Shown one piece after another: positions 43,576-57,000 of a stretch of DNA of 64,000 nt. This stretch comes from Parasponia andersonii. Taxonomy: Eukaryota > Streptophyta > Magnoliopsida > Rosales > Cannabaceae. A program made the translations under genes and the position numbers. The stretch lies in assembly GCA_002914805.1 (NCBI GenBank), contig JXTB01000166.1, forward strand, positions 705,657 to 769,656, read 5' to 3'. The notes under the pieces are model-generated. The model made no database searches. It saw only the letters and a list, made by a program, of their open reading frames with translations, and was not told the DNA's origin. Numbering within the stretch: position 1 is the stretch's first letter; each line of letters starts with the position of its first letter.

Positions 43576-46260
43576 ATAAAATTGCGTTTTGCATTTAGAA
43601 AAAAAAAAAACACTTCAAACGCATTAAATAACTAATAATTTTCTTTTTTAAAAAAAAAATAAAAATGATAAATTACAGTTTTGCTTTTTAGGTCTTGAAT
43701 GAATGAATTATCAAATAGCAGTAGAACCAAAAAAAGAAAAATAATAACTGAAAAATAAATTAATCTTTTTGCCCCTTTCATTTTTCATTTTTTTTTTTTT
43801 TGGGCATCATGCTATTGTTTCACGATGACAAATGAAATCAAACACACATACAATTAAGACTTCATGTGCCTAATTGAAAGAAAATGCAATAAAACATTTG
43901 TGGTGTTTGCACAATATATACCTTTTATTAGTGTGCTCTGATAGTAATAACAGTGGCATTTTCTCACAATAAATGATAAATAGATATCATGAATGTGAAG
44001 CAAATTGTTAGTATGATTATGACGGTATTTGTGAATTTTTCTTGACAACGTCAGATAATACAAGGGAAGTTTTTTATAGGTATTTTTGTTTTTCTCTATG
44101 GATGGTATGTTTTTTTAATCTGCTATAGTAGGTAAGTCACACGTACTTTTTTTAGTATGGTTTTTTCTCTACGTGGATGAATGTGTTTTTTACTCCATAA
44201 AAAAAAAAATTTGAGAAAGAGAATTTTAAATAAAAAGTAATTGACGAAATATAAAATAACCCCAAAAAAATACATATTTCATTGATTAAAAAGCTAAAAT
44301 AGATAGAAACCAAAACAGATCTACCCGTAGAAATGAAAAGTAAAAGAGCATCTCAAAAATGTCTACTTCCATTCATTAATTGTGAATTATTTATTTAGTG
44401 GTTTTAAAACTATATCAAAATTAAACTTTTTAAAACTATATCAAAATTAAACTCATTCACCCTCAGACTCCCTAACTGACAAGTTAACTCATGTTTAAAA
44501 AATCAAAGTTATGGTTGACCTATAATATTTGTAGACATGAGAACTGTACGCTAAACCAACAAAAGCAAATTATGATATTTGTATGTTAGAAGTATAAAAT
44601 TATTAAAATATTCAGTAACGAGTAAAATTTGTCGATTCATATGTGGGATATCATAACAAACAACAATTTCTAACTATATTAGGATAAAATACATATTTCA
44701 ATAAGGATATTTGTCTTATATAAATAATAATGATAATATAGTGATCTAAACATAGACATATGATTAATTTATGTTTATGACTTTTTCTACGTGTTTTAAA
44801 CAATGGATCCTATTGAATACGTTTTCATTCTCTTCACGTTATTGGAAGTAAGAAATTAAAAATGGGAATAAGAATTAATGAAAATATAAGGAACTAATTA
44901 TATGAAATCGTTTAAAAAAAAAATCTAAGTCATTAGGTCATAAACAAATTAGTCACTATTTGTAGTAATAAATACTTTATATCAACATTATCCTTAAATA
45001 TATTAAATATTTTTAGTATAATTACTAATTTCGTCGTACCCATCTATTTTCTATTGAAAATCGAACGATGCAAAACAAAGCACCCATCCTAGGTAAACCA
45101 GGTAAATAAAACGATATCTATTAAATAAGCACGGAGTGGCTTTGAAGTGGGAAAACAAGTAGTGGTGGTATGAAAGCAGATAGGGCTCTTTGACTCTGAT
45201 CAACCAGAAACTTCCGTTTTACTTCTTTAAAATTAAATAATTAAAGAATGAGATAATTTCAAATTCTTTGTAAGGGTGTAATTGCTATATTAAATTGAAT
45301 CCATTTGGATAGATGTCCTTAAACCAACGACTAATCTTCCAATCAGAAATCTTTTGTCTCTTTAGAAAGGGATGGAGTGTCGAGTGAGGAGTGATGAATC
45401 ATAGTCTTTTCAGAAGAAAATAAATGAATAAATAAATAAAAGAAAAGAAAAGGTTCTTCATCATTTAAAAAGTGCGAATTGAAAATTTTTTTAAAAAAAA
45501 TCAAAGTATGCATTAGATGGCGGTTGCTCATTTGGGGACCATATTCTATTAGCATTAGTTTAAAATGATGGATGGGGATAGACCTACCCCATGTAATTAA
45601 CATTGTTATCTACGATCATTATTGTCATCTCGAAGCTGCCAACTGTAATCCAAAGATATCAATTAACCCTCATAATTGTTAGAGATAACTAATAACATCA
45701 TTATCACAAACTCCAAGCTCCAGCTATCTCATTCAAAACAAAAAAATTATTATCTCAATTTGCTATTAGAGTCCTCTTTTCATTTACACAAAAAGATAAT
45801 TACAAAATTAATAATTAGTACTGGGTGACTTTATTGCCACCCATTTTTTTTTTTTCTCTACACTTCTTTTTTAGACACATCTCTCTAATATTTTAAAAAA
45901 AGTTTTATACACTTTATAAATTTATGTTATGTACAAAAATACCTCTCGTTATATATTTCTCTAAATATTTCTTTTTCTGCTCCTAATCTTTTACAATAAA
46001 TTAATTTTTAGTTTTTTTTTCTCCTTTTACAAATTACAACAATAATATAAATTAAGATAATTAATGAATTTTTTTTATTTTACAACTATATAACTTGTTA
46101 GTACTTAAACCCGGAAAAAAAAAATCCTGAGCTATGGTTGCCCCACCAAAAAAAAAAAAACAGGTGGTTCCTAAACTAAAAAGAAAAGAAAAACTTATAA
46201 GAAAAAAATATAGTTGGTTCCCAAACCAAAAAAAAAAAGAACTTATAAAAAAGAGTTCCA
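43576..46260. other. AT-rich intergenic DNA
   Basis: No gene recognised. There are many homopolymer A/T runs. At 46137-46260 a unit of about 60 bp (GGTTCCTAAACTAAAAAG... / GGTTCCCAAACCAAAAAA...) is imperfectly duplicated. Minus-strand open frames at 43854-44063, 45343-45603 and 46061-46267 are low-complexity and lack any recognisable domain. Confidence 0.55.
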
Positions 46261-46265
46261 ATTTC

Positions 46266-46485
46266 AAATAATCATGTCAAATAAGTTTTAATACATTGTA
46301 TGAAACATTTAGTAAATATGTTATACATATTATATTGTGTTGCACGTATATTAATCGTGTCGTATTCATATTTAGATTTTTAACATATTTATTAATCATC
46401 ATATTTAGGTTGAAGTGTTATTATGTCGTGTCATTATCGTGTTGATCCGAGTTCAACATGATAATGCAAATTGTTAGTACTATCC
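46266..46485. mobile_element. Fragment related to the hAT element at 19344
   Basis: Boxes GTATATTAATCGTGTCGTATTC and ATTATGTCGTGTCATTATCG-like text, and the end GCAAATTGTTAGTACTA, resemble the right part of the 745-bp element. No second end or target duplication was found, so this is an old partial copy. Confidence 0.45.
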
Positions 46486-47186
46486 AAACTTAGTCTCAAT
46501 TACATTTTAATTTTTTTTAACTTTTTTTTTTGAATTTTTTGTCCTTAAACTACTAAATATTTTAAATTCTAGGCCTATTTGGAATTGATTTTGGAAGTTA
46601 TTTTTAACTTTTAAAATAGGTTAGAGAAAAAAAATGGAAAAGAGAGGCATTTGGAAAGTTTCGGCTTTTGTTCAACATACTTCAAGAATTGTTATGTAAC
46701 CTCTATTTTACACAGAATTTAAGAAAAAGAGTAAAGGTTGTTTTTCAAAGTTTATTCTACTATCATAATACCAATTGCCTAAAGTATAATTAATTCTAAA
46801 GCACAAAATATATAGTTCACTAAAAATTTAGATGCTACTTTTGCGTATAAACTTTGTAAATTAAATTTACCAGACACTTTTCATAGCTATTTCATGTTTA
46901 TAGAATAACTATAGTAGAACTATATCACAACTGCAGTACAACATAATAATATCAAATTAGCCCTCTATTAAGTTTAGCATAACACAATGTAACTCAAACA
47001 TATCCTCCCCAGGGGGAGCATACTCCAGATATGAGAGAAATTTAGTGGCATCCAATATTTATGGATGCTCTCAAAGATATATAAATAGAGACCAATTCTT
47101 TTTTTAAGAACAATAAAAAAAATGTTTCTACTCATTGAGCTCTTAAAATTGCTATTATTTTCTTTTTAAGAAGTTAATGGGCTTTT
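46486..47186. other. AT-rich intergenic DNA
   Basis: No gene recognised. A short hairpin (GCATCCA / TGGATGC, 7-base loop) lies near 47050. AGGCCTATTTGGAATTG at 46572 resembles the end of small hAT-type elements, but no partner end is seen. Confidence 0.45.
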
Positions 47187-47191
47187 CCTAT

Positions 47192-49385
47192 TGTGACAAC
47201 CTGTACTAAAAAAAAGATTTTTTTATGTAATATAAATAATATAAGTAGAAAAAAGTCTAAGAAGTCCTTAGTTAATAATATTTATTGGGATTACTTTAGT
47301 AATTGAATAATAGATTCTTTAAGAAACCCTATTCTAATAATCTATTCAATTTATATGTACACTCTGTAGAGAAAAAAAAAAAAAAAAGAAAGAAAGAGAA
47401 AGAAGGCTATACACATTTAAGAAGAAGAAGAAGGTCAATAGACCATTATCAAGGGTTATTAAATTCACTTCTAAGGTAATAAACTTCTAACAGATTAAAT
47501 TACATGCATCAATTATATTTTAGAGATTAGAATTACATGTCTAAAGTTAAGGTTTTGATTTTCTCATTAGTAATTTAATAATTGTTGGATGAAACTAATA
47601 AAAGATGAACTCTCTTAAATTTAAGATTCAAACAAGACAAATTTTGTATGATTTTGTTCGATAAATTTAAAGTTATAGGTTTTTGAGTATTTGACAGAAG
47701 TAAAAAGCGCAACAGTAGTTGTGACTGAATTTTTAAGGGCTTTTACTAGTCTGATTAGATCATATTAGTAGGAATAGAAAGCTTATTGAAAGCATTCAGA
47801 CGGTATATATATCATTAAAACGGACTTATAACCAGAGAATTATATCCTATTTAAGTAAGCACTACGAATATAAAAAAAATCTGAAACTTTCAGTACTTTA
47901 AACAAAACGTGATAGTGGCTTGTTTAGTAGCACGGAGCTAATCTTACGATTTCAGAGCCATATTCTTGATACTTTTAGGACCTAATAACTTGTAGAATAT
48001 GTCCTCTAAATTTGAGGATTTTCAGAGTATGTTAGAATTGTTATGAATTGTAATAAATTGATATTATTGAGAATAACAACGGAGTTGATCATAAAAGATA
48101 TCATAGACAGCAAGTAATCATTGTCTCTTCAGTACAATTAAAGTGTGATTGTAATGACTTGATACTTGTGGTTTATATGGTAATAGGTGCTTGAACAATT
48201 ATATTAGTCATTTTGGTTAAACAGGTAGAGCGAATGAAGTAGGTAATACTTGATCTTTTCTAATAGTTTTTCTTTGTCATGAAATTAAATACTTTATTCT
48301 TTCTAATCAACTCATGTTTATCAAATATTTTCTTATAAGATATGATTTTACGATAAAATATGATTTTGACAAATAAGAATTTTATTGAAATAAAATTGGT
48401 TTATTGAACATGATTAGTTTTATAAAATAACTAATGAGTTGACTTAATTATTGTTTTTATACCCAAATATGGATCAAGTATATGAGATTATTATTAAATA
48501 TTGTTCCATGGAAATTATTTTGGAATAAGATGAAAGTAAAATTATTTTTTATTCATTATTTTAATAAGTGTTTTAAAATTCTCTTTAGTGACTGTGCAAT
48601 GTGAATCCAATCCACAAAGGTTATATGTAGACAGTACTGATCTAGCTATATAGTTAAATGTAGTAGATTCATACCTAACTACATAAGTTATTTGTAGTAG
48701 ATTCGGACCTGACCATAGGGGTTATTTGTGCCAGATTTGGACTTAGTCACTGAGGTTAAGTGGCGCTGTAGTCAACAAAAATTAGAGAAAAGTATGATTA
48801 AAATTGTTGTTTATTAAACGGGATTTGAAAATACAGATTTAGAAACTTATTATTTGATTTTGGCGGTTTTTTAAATAAATAGATTGGTTTGATTATTTCA
48901 AAAATACTGAAATCTAAAATTAAATTTATTTCTAAAAGTATTTTATTAAATATTTCAATTTACATATACTTGATCCAACTAGATAAGTTTATTAATTACT
49001 TACTGAGTTGTTGAACTCAACCTATCATTTTCCCTCATAGGTTTAAACGATCATTAGTGAAGATATGACTAAGGAATAACTTATTTCGTAGTAATTTGGA
49101 TGCATAAGAGTTCATGATTGGAAGAAGAAAAGTTACTCATCTTTAATAAGAAAACATGAGAACCTAAAAGGTTGTTTAGTACCAACTTAATAGATTACAA
49201 TTTGTAATTTGTATAGTTGATATATTTGGAGATTTATAATAATTATTGAGTTATACATAATTTGTAGATATTTATTGGAAATTAATTCTTCTTTATTTTT
49301 GTGAATTATAAATCGATGCCTTGTATATTTATATGGCTTTGCCTTATATGCATGCGACACACATCCTCGGATATGGGGAGTGATA
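47192..49385 (+). repeat. 5' LTR of the old Ty3-like element
   Basis: About 2194 bp. It begins TGTGACAACCTGTACTAAAA and ends in a CTCGGATATGGGGAGTGATA-type sequence; it aligns with the other LTR at both ends. Minus-strand open frames at its right edge (49187-49581) are artefacts. Confidence 0.75.
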
Positions 49386-51761
49386 AGTGGTGTTAGAGAA
49401 TAGGATAAATTAGACAATTTAGATTGTGATAAGTCAATTTTATAGGTTTAGAATATCGGGTAACTAATTTAAGATTATTTGAGTTTGACTTAACTTCTAT
49501 TATGGTTTGGAGATTCATTTGAATTAGTGATTGGTTTAAATTTGATAAGTTCATTACTTTGGCCTTTTTAGGTATTAACATAGGTTAAGTTCGTATTTTT
49601 AAATTTTATTATTGATGGAACAATTAGTTTGACCTTCATAGTTGGTGATCATATATATTATATAGACTTTTGGAAACGTTCAAAAATAAGTAATCTCATT
49701 AGGTTTTGAATATTAAGATTTGATAGTTGAATATTGAGGTTTTTAGTATTTAGTCTTTTTTTAATAGTTTCCTTTTGTATTTGATTGATAGATCTATGGT
49801 ATTAGAAAGTTCTTCTCTTATTATTGATATTGGATGATTGCAGTGTTAGTGAGTCTTACTTTGGAGTTGATATTAAAATTTTATGAATCTACTTGTTATC
49901 TTCTTTTCCTTTCTCTTGAGTTGTATCTCAATGTTTTTCATCCTATTTGAAAAAAAAAGTCCAAGTTAAAAAGCCCAAGTTAATTATTAGAGAAGAGAAA
50001 TTGTTTGATTCCTAAGAAATTATAGGGTTATTCTAAGGGGTTGTTAATCTTATATTATCTATATAAGAGAATTATAAAGTCGAGATTACCTAATTATGGT
50101 GTCAATGTGGGGAAGATATATTTATTTAGGTTCATTGGCTAATGAGATAATGGAGAGAAAATATTTCAAATTCTTTCAGAAAATGAAATTATTTGTGCTA
50201 TAGGTTAGAATATATAATAAAACATTGAGTCCATTAAGTCTATTGAATAACTAGTTTTCTTGATAATAAAGGGCAAAGAGAAGATATAAAAATGTCAATT
50301 TATGTACTTATGCTAACTGATGAGAGTACATGTTATTGTTATAAGAGGATTGAGGATAAATAGGTTATTTTCTTTAAAGGCCTTGCCAATGATACTTTCT
50401 ATTAACATTGATGATTAGATAAATTTATTTGATGATTGAAAGATAGAAATATTAATGAATTATAGTTGGTATAGTTAGAAATATTAAGGACTTATAGTTG
50501 GTATAATTTAAAGAATGATATTTTTTAAAAAAATTATGATGGACTAATTTGAAGAATGATATTACCTAGAAAAATAATTATAGAGCCTTAATAACTTATA
50601 CGATTGGATAACTTTGAGATGATGTTACCTTAATAATATTTGTTTTGAAAACTAAGTAACAGTCGAGATGTGATGAACAGATAGTTTGGTTATGGTTACA
50701 GATATTAGGTAGTAGAGTTGAAATTAGAATATATATTGTTGTTGTAAATGAGTTCATAATTTTATTTTATGGTGTTACTATATAGGAGGAAGTGATCTTT
50801 ATATTTGATAATATTTGATGTTGCTCTTCGCTAGAAATTTATATTAGATTACACAAATAAAATTGGAGATTACTTATTTGATAAGCAACTAGAAGAATTA
50901 CAAGATAAGAGTTTTCAAAAAATATAGTATTTTTCTATTAGAAACTTAACTCTTATAAGTGAAGAAAAAAAAAATGAAAATTGTGTTTATAAAATGAAAG
51001 GTCAAAACATGTATACAGTGGAATATATAAGTTGGTCAATATTTCTTATATTGATAAATTATTTGATTTTTACGAAACATGTGGTTTATAGAGAAATATT
51101 CACATTTGTGATTCTATTGACCTCCCTTATTTGTAAAAGATATTTTTGAGAAAATTATAGCATAAGACACTAGAAATCCTAGAGATATTAAGATAAAGGC
51201 CTAAGAAAATTTTGAGGACTAGTATATGAAAGAAATCACTTAACATATTTTTTAGTATTTAATCTATGAAAAAGTGAACGAGGACCATAAAAACGAAAGT
51301 TAAAAACTTTTGATATACCGTATGAGAAAAATAATACAGTAATAGAAGTTTATAACGAGATTATCAAGAATTACTAAAATTGTGAAATATGAGTTATATA
51401 GTGCATTATTTGACCAAGTATACACATACTTCGGCTATTAGACTTAGTTTATGCCCTTAACTAATTAGGTTTTGATCTTTATGATTATTTTTAGTGAACA
51501 TTGATATTTAGAATTTTATGTAATTTGGTTATAAGTATAGCGTTTATATTTGACTTAGCCTTTGATTATTAGATTTAGTCTTGATATTTTAACCTATTGC
51601 AGATTAAAGTTTAAGGAAGTGAGGCTAAAAGGAATTCTTTAGTTGTTTATGATAGATAAACCATATTGTAGATGAGAAAATCTTACATATGACTTTGAAA
51701 ATTAAATTAAATTTATTAAAGCTTTACAATATTGATCTAAAATAAATCTAATGTCAAAAAG

Positions 51762-51795
<34 letters not shown>

Positions 51796-52320
51796 TGAAC
51801 CAATGATGGTATATCGAAACAATATTTTAAAGATTTGTGGAAGAAAATATTACTCTTAGAAATATTTGTATATGGTTACAGTATTCAATCTAGAATTAAA
51901 GTTACTCTACATAAAGTATTAATAAAAATACAGAAAGATGTTCTCAAGATTATAGAGATGTAATTCAATGAGTTATTAAAAGTTAAACATGATTTTAGTG
52001 GTTAAAAATTTCTTATGGCTTTGTTGATACAAAAGCTTTAAGTCATTGTAATACCTTTATTTGTATTTAAGTGTAAATGAGCAATCAAAATGAGAAGTGA
52101 TGTGGAGTGATGAGTAAATAACTACTAAAAGCTATCTAACTTTCGATATTTCAATTACTTGAACTTATAATATGCTTACATTCTCAAGTTCATATTGTAT
52201 TGATGGAAGGTTAGTTTAAGTTTTATAAGTGATGAAAAAGTAATTATATTAAAATAGATTCATTAGAAAATTTAAAGTTTAAAACTTTAGAGGGCTAAAT
52301 TTCTTTTTAGAGGGACAGAA
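49386..52320 (+). other. Interior of the old Ty3-like element
   Basis: AT-rich, with a (TA)n tract at about 51762-51793. I see no gag, protease, RT or integrase motif on either strand. It ends in the purine tract before the 3' LTR. Confidence 0.55.
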
Positions 52321-53727
52321 TGTGACGACCCATACTAAAACAAATATTTATTTATGTAATATAAATAATATTATGATAAAAGAAAAGACTAAAAAGTACT
52401 TAGTTAATGGTATTGATTGAACAATTGACCCTTTAAGAAATTCTAAGGCTAACAATTGGTTCAGTTTATACGTACGCTCTATAGAGAATGAAAAAAAAAA
52501 GGAAAGAAAGAGAAGATTATGTACATTTAAGAAGAAGAAGATGAAGAGGCCATTGTGATTGGTTATTGAGACTCATTCCTAATGTCATAATTTTTAACAC
52601 ATTGAGTTACATGCTAATTAAATTTTGGGGATTAGAATTGCATGTCTAAAGATAGATTTTTTATTTTTCCATTAGTAATTTATGAATTATGTGATAAAAT
52701 TGATAAAAGACTAATTCTTTTGAATTTAGGATTCAAATAAGACAAATTTCGTGTGATTTGGTTGGATTAATTTAAAGTTACAGATTTTTAAATATTTGAC
52801 AAAAGTAGAAAGCACAAAAGTAGTTGCGACTACATTTTCAGAGATTTTTACTGATCTGATTGGGTCATATTAGATAGGATTGAAATGCTTATCAAATAAA
52901 TAAGCTTTCCAACTGTATATAGATAATCAAAAACAGACTTATAACTAAAGATTTATAGCCTATTTAAGTAAGCACTAAGAATCTAGAAACAATTTGAAAC
53001 TTTCAGCACTTTGGGTAACAGGTGGTGGCGGCTTGTGTAGCTGCATGAGACTTACCTATGGATCCCACAGTGATATTTTTGATACTTTTTGGACATTGTG
53101 ACTTGTAGAACATGTTCCTTTAGTTTGATGATTTTTAGAGTATGTTAGAATTGTTATGGATAGTAAGAAACTGATATTATTAGAAATACTTACGGATCCC
53201 ACAGATTTAGAAACTTGTTATTTGTTTTTGTCAAATTATTAACTAAATAGACTGGTTTGATTATTTCTAAAATATTGAATTCTGAAATTGAATTTATTCT
53301 TAGAAATGTTTTATTAAATATTTTGGCTTATATATGTTTGATCTAACTAGATAAGGTTATTAGTTACTTACTGAGTTGTCGAGACGATCATCAGTTAAGA
53401 TATGACTAAGAGAGAACTTATTTAGTAGTAATTTGAATACATAAGAGTTCATGATTGGAAGAGGGAAAGTTGTTCATCTTTAATGAAAAAACATAAGAAT
53501 GTGAAAGGTTATTTGGTACCAACTTATTAGATTACAATTTATATTTTGTATGGTTGATTTTTAATATTTAGAGATTTATATTAATTGTCGAGTTATACAT
53601 AATTTATGGATATTTATTAGAGATTAATTCTTCTTTATTTTTGTGAATTTTAGATCGATGCCTTGTATATTTATAAGGTTTTGCTTTATAAGTATGCGGC
53701 ATACTTTCTCGGGTGTGGGGCGTGACA
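52321..53727 (+). repeat. 3' LTR of the old Ty3-like element
   Basis: About 1407 bp. It begins TGTGACGACCCATACTAAAA directly after the purine tract and ends TGTGGGGCGTGACA. It is shorter than the 5' copy. Confidence 0.75.
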
Positions 53728-53732
53728 CTTAT

Positions 53733-54005
53733 AACAAGAAATAGACTTCATCTTTATGGATCTTTGTTATATTTGGTAAAGAAGAAAAAAAGAATGGTAG
53801 GAGAGAAAAAATTGTAGAATAGAAAAGAAAGAATTTTTTCTCTTTGGTTAAGGAAAGTAAACTATTTTATTTCTTATTTGATTATATGGTTGTTTAGTAA
53901 AAGAAAACTATTTTATTTAAAATAAATACTTTTTCTTATATTATTATTTTAAAGTTTGATGTATATGGATAGTTAAGTAATTTAGCTCCCTTGTTCAAAA
54001 AAACA
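53733..54005. other. AT-rich spacer
   Basis: No gene. The GAAAGAAGAAAAA-rich text resembles, in inverted orientation, the CT-rich text at 57730-57890, hinting that the palindromic structure around the MULE-like element may be wider than its terminal repeats. Confidence 0.4.
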
Positions 54006-57000
54006 AGAGTTAACTACAAAAAATACCCATAATCACTTTCTACAAAATCGACCTCGTGTTTTGGACTCTGTAAAAAAATATCTCTACATTAAAAATTTTA
54101 AAAAATGTATACCCTCCATACTTCAAACGACCAATTTACCCTTCATTAAACATGAAAACGAACTTAAATGAAAATATTCTTGTAGCCAAACACTTATATT
54201 ATAAATTCCTTAAAAAATAAACCTTAATAAAACCTTAAAATAAAGGAACTAAAAAAAAAAACCGAATTTCTCAATCCTCTCCTCATCTTCTCTCTTCCTC
54301 TCTCATGTGTACAACTACCAGAACCCAACAAAAAAAATATTGCAGTGCCTGAGAACTTTATAGCCATAGTTGATGAGTCATCTCTTCTCTCCTTCTCTCC
54401 TTATCTCTTGTATACAATTAATATTAATTTTTGTTTTGATGTTATTATTGGGATATTTGCCCTAAAAAGCAAATTTTGAATTTTATCTTTTTGATGTAAA
54501 TAATTTTCTCTTATATGCAATTACGATATTTGCTAGACTTTATCTGAAAAAGATTCTATGACTTTATTTGTGTATAAAGAAACAAACATGATTAAGTATT
54601 AATTATAGCAAAACTTATTTCTTTATCTAATTCTAAATTAATTAGTTAACAATCTATAAATAAAGATAGAATACTTTATTTACTTAAGATTGTACTATTT
54701 GTCTATCTCAACAAGAATGATGTGTCTCAAATCATTGAAGTGTTTGACTTCTGATAGAAACACAAATATATTTGACTTCTGATAGAAACACAAATACAAT
54801 ATAAATAAAATATGTGTATTAAACTAGACCAGGTAATATAAAGAATTGGAGTGTCATAGCCCAATTCTTATATTATCACAAACTAGCTCTTACCATATAG
54901 ATATTAATCCTTGATATTTGACTAGACTTGCTTTCATGGGTTATAGCCTTTTGATTTATTAAAAGACTAGCCTCTATGAACTTAGAGGCGAACTCTAGCA
55001 TATTGAAGGTTATAGCTTATGAATTGATGGGAATACCAAATCGTTAAAGACACTATACATTAATGTTACTTTAAGGTCTTTCAAGATTCATAGAATAATT
55101 AGATATAAAATCTTACTATTCACTGTGTGAATTGATTGATAATTTTTTTTAAGTGACCATTGAGAATAAAGTTATCGACAATATTATTCCTTGATAGAAA
55201 GATAATAACTTAAAGGTAAATATGTATTGAAGGGTTATTACGGTAATTCACCTATCCAACTACAACATTGTATAGGGATTCTATATATGGTATAGAATAT
55301 ATTAGATAAATCGGTTAATGAAGGATAGTTGATTAAATCTCTTTAAAAGACATGACATCTAATCTAAAAATGTAGTATTGAGCCTTTAGTGGAGTGTTTC
55401 ATTTACTAATAATATTTATATAAATATCATAATAAGAGTTATTATGTATTTATTATACTATTGGAGTTTAGATTATTTGGAACTATTAGGAACCATGTCT
55501 AGCTCAATAATTTATTGGTAGTATTTGTGAAATTAGTTTCATAAAACTGTATAAAATAATGATTCTACACAAAAATTGGTATTTTTATAAATAAGTTAAA
55601 TGAGTTGTACATATTTGTAAAATACACCCAAAGTCTAAATTGGAGAATAAGTCCAATCTTAGTTGGACTGGGATTAGCAGTTTTTTGACCTCATAAATAT
55701 AAGATTCATGAGAGACAAATTACACAGTAATACATACAATGCCTTGGACTGGGATTAGCAGTTTTTTGACCTCATAAATATAAGATTCATGAGAGACAAA
55801 TTACACAGTAATACATACAATGCCAAACACATAAAACATAGAGAGAGAGAGAGAGAGAAAACTCGGCCACCTTAGGCTAAAAGAGGAGAGAAATTTTTTT
55901 CTACAATCTCATGTTCTCATCTCATGTCCTGGTATTACAAAAGATCAAGAAAGTGTTATTAATCATTCTCTAACAAAGGATTCAACTTGGTACCCACTGA
56001 CCTCATTAACCAAGAGCAAGAGCATAGACAAGAAGATCTAAAGTTGGAGATGTGATCACCATCTACAAGGAGGTCAAGGAAGAGTATGCTATAAGAGATA
56101 AACCCTAATCTCATCTCTCAGGTTTATATATATAGACTTAATTTATGTTATACATGATCCTGTATATGATATATGTATGATCTATGGTTATGAAAACTAT
56201 TTCATATAAAAATTTTAAAACTTAAATCCACTAATTTTTTTGCTGCATTCATGATATGGTCATGTGTTTTTCATATTTGCATGTATATATGATTTTTCTT
56301 AAGTGTTAGATCAATTTATCATCAGTTATAACCTGACAATAGTAATATCAAGGGAAAAAAAAACTGTGTTCTCTNTTAGATTATTTGGAACTATTAGGAA
56401 CCATGTCTAGCTCAATAATTTATTGGTGGTATTTGTGAAATTAGTTTCATAAAACTGTATAAAATAATGATTCTACACAAAAATTGGTATTTTTATAAAT
56501 AAATTAAATGAGTTGTACATATTTGTAAAATACACTCAAAGTCTAAATTGGAGAATAAGTCCAATCTTAGTTGGACTGGGATTAGCAGTTTTTTGACCTC
56601 ATAAATATAAGATACATGAGAGACAAATTACACAGTAATACATACAATGCCAAACACATAAAACACAGAGAGAGAGAGAGAAAACTCGGCCACCTTAGGC
56701 TAAGAGAGGAGAGAAAAATTTTTCTACAACCTCATGTTCTCATCTCATGTCCTGGTATTACAAAAGATCAAGAAAATGTTATTAATCATTCTCTAACAAA
56801 GGATTCAACTTGGTACCCACTGAACTCATTAATCAAGAGCAAGAGCATAGACAAGAAGATCTAAGATTGGAGATGTGATCACCATCTACAAGGAGATCAA
56901 GGAAGAGTATGCTACAAGAGATAAACCCTAATCTCATCTCTCAGGTTTATATATATAGACTTAATTTATATTATACATGATCCTGTATATGATATATGCA

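Larger units (their letters stand above)
47192..53727 (+). mobile_element. Old Ty3-like LTR element without recognisable pol
   Basis: LTRs 47192-49385 and 52321-53727 start TGTGAC(A/G)ACC and end GTGACA or a variant of it. The flanks CCTAT (47187-47191) and CTTAT (53728-53732) are a near-matching 5-bp target duplication. A primer site like TGGTGTTAGAG (49388-49398; compare TGGTATCAGAG for initiator tRNA-Met) and a purine tract AGAGGGACAGAA (52309-52320) sit where expected. The 2.9-kb interior has no recognisable gag or pol, so it is either very decayed or a large non-autonomous derivative. The LTRs are roughly 80% identical by eye and unequal in length, so the element is old. It is a fossil. 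Confidence 0.75.

Noticed and set aside
45343-45603. Minus-strand open frame of 86 codons
   Set aside because: No recognisable domain, no plausible promoter, and composition like the surrounding AT-rich DNA.
56616-56864. Plus-strand open frame of 82 codons
   Set aside because: It lies in the N-linked duplicated block, and the other copy does not keep the same frame.
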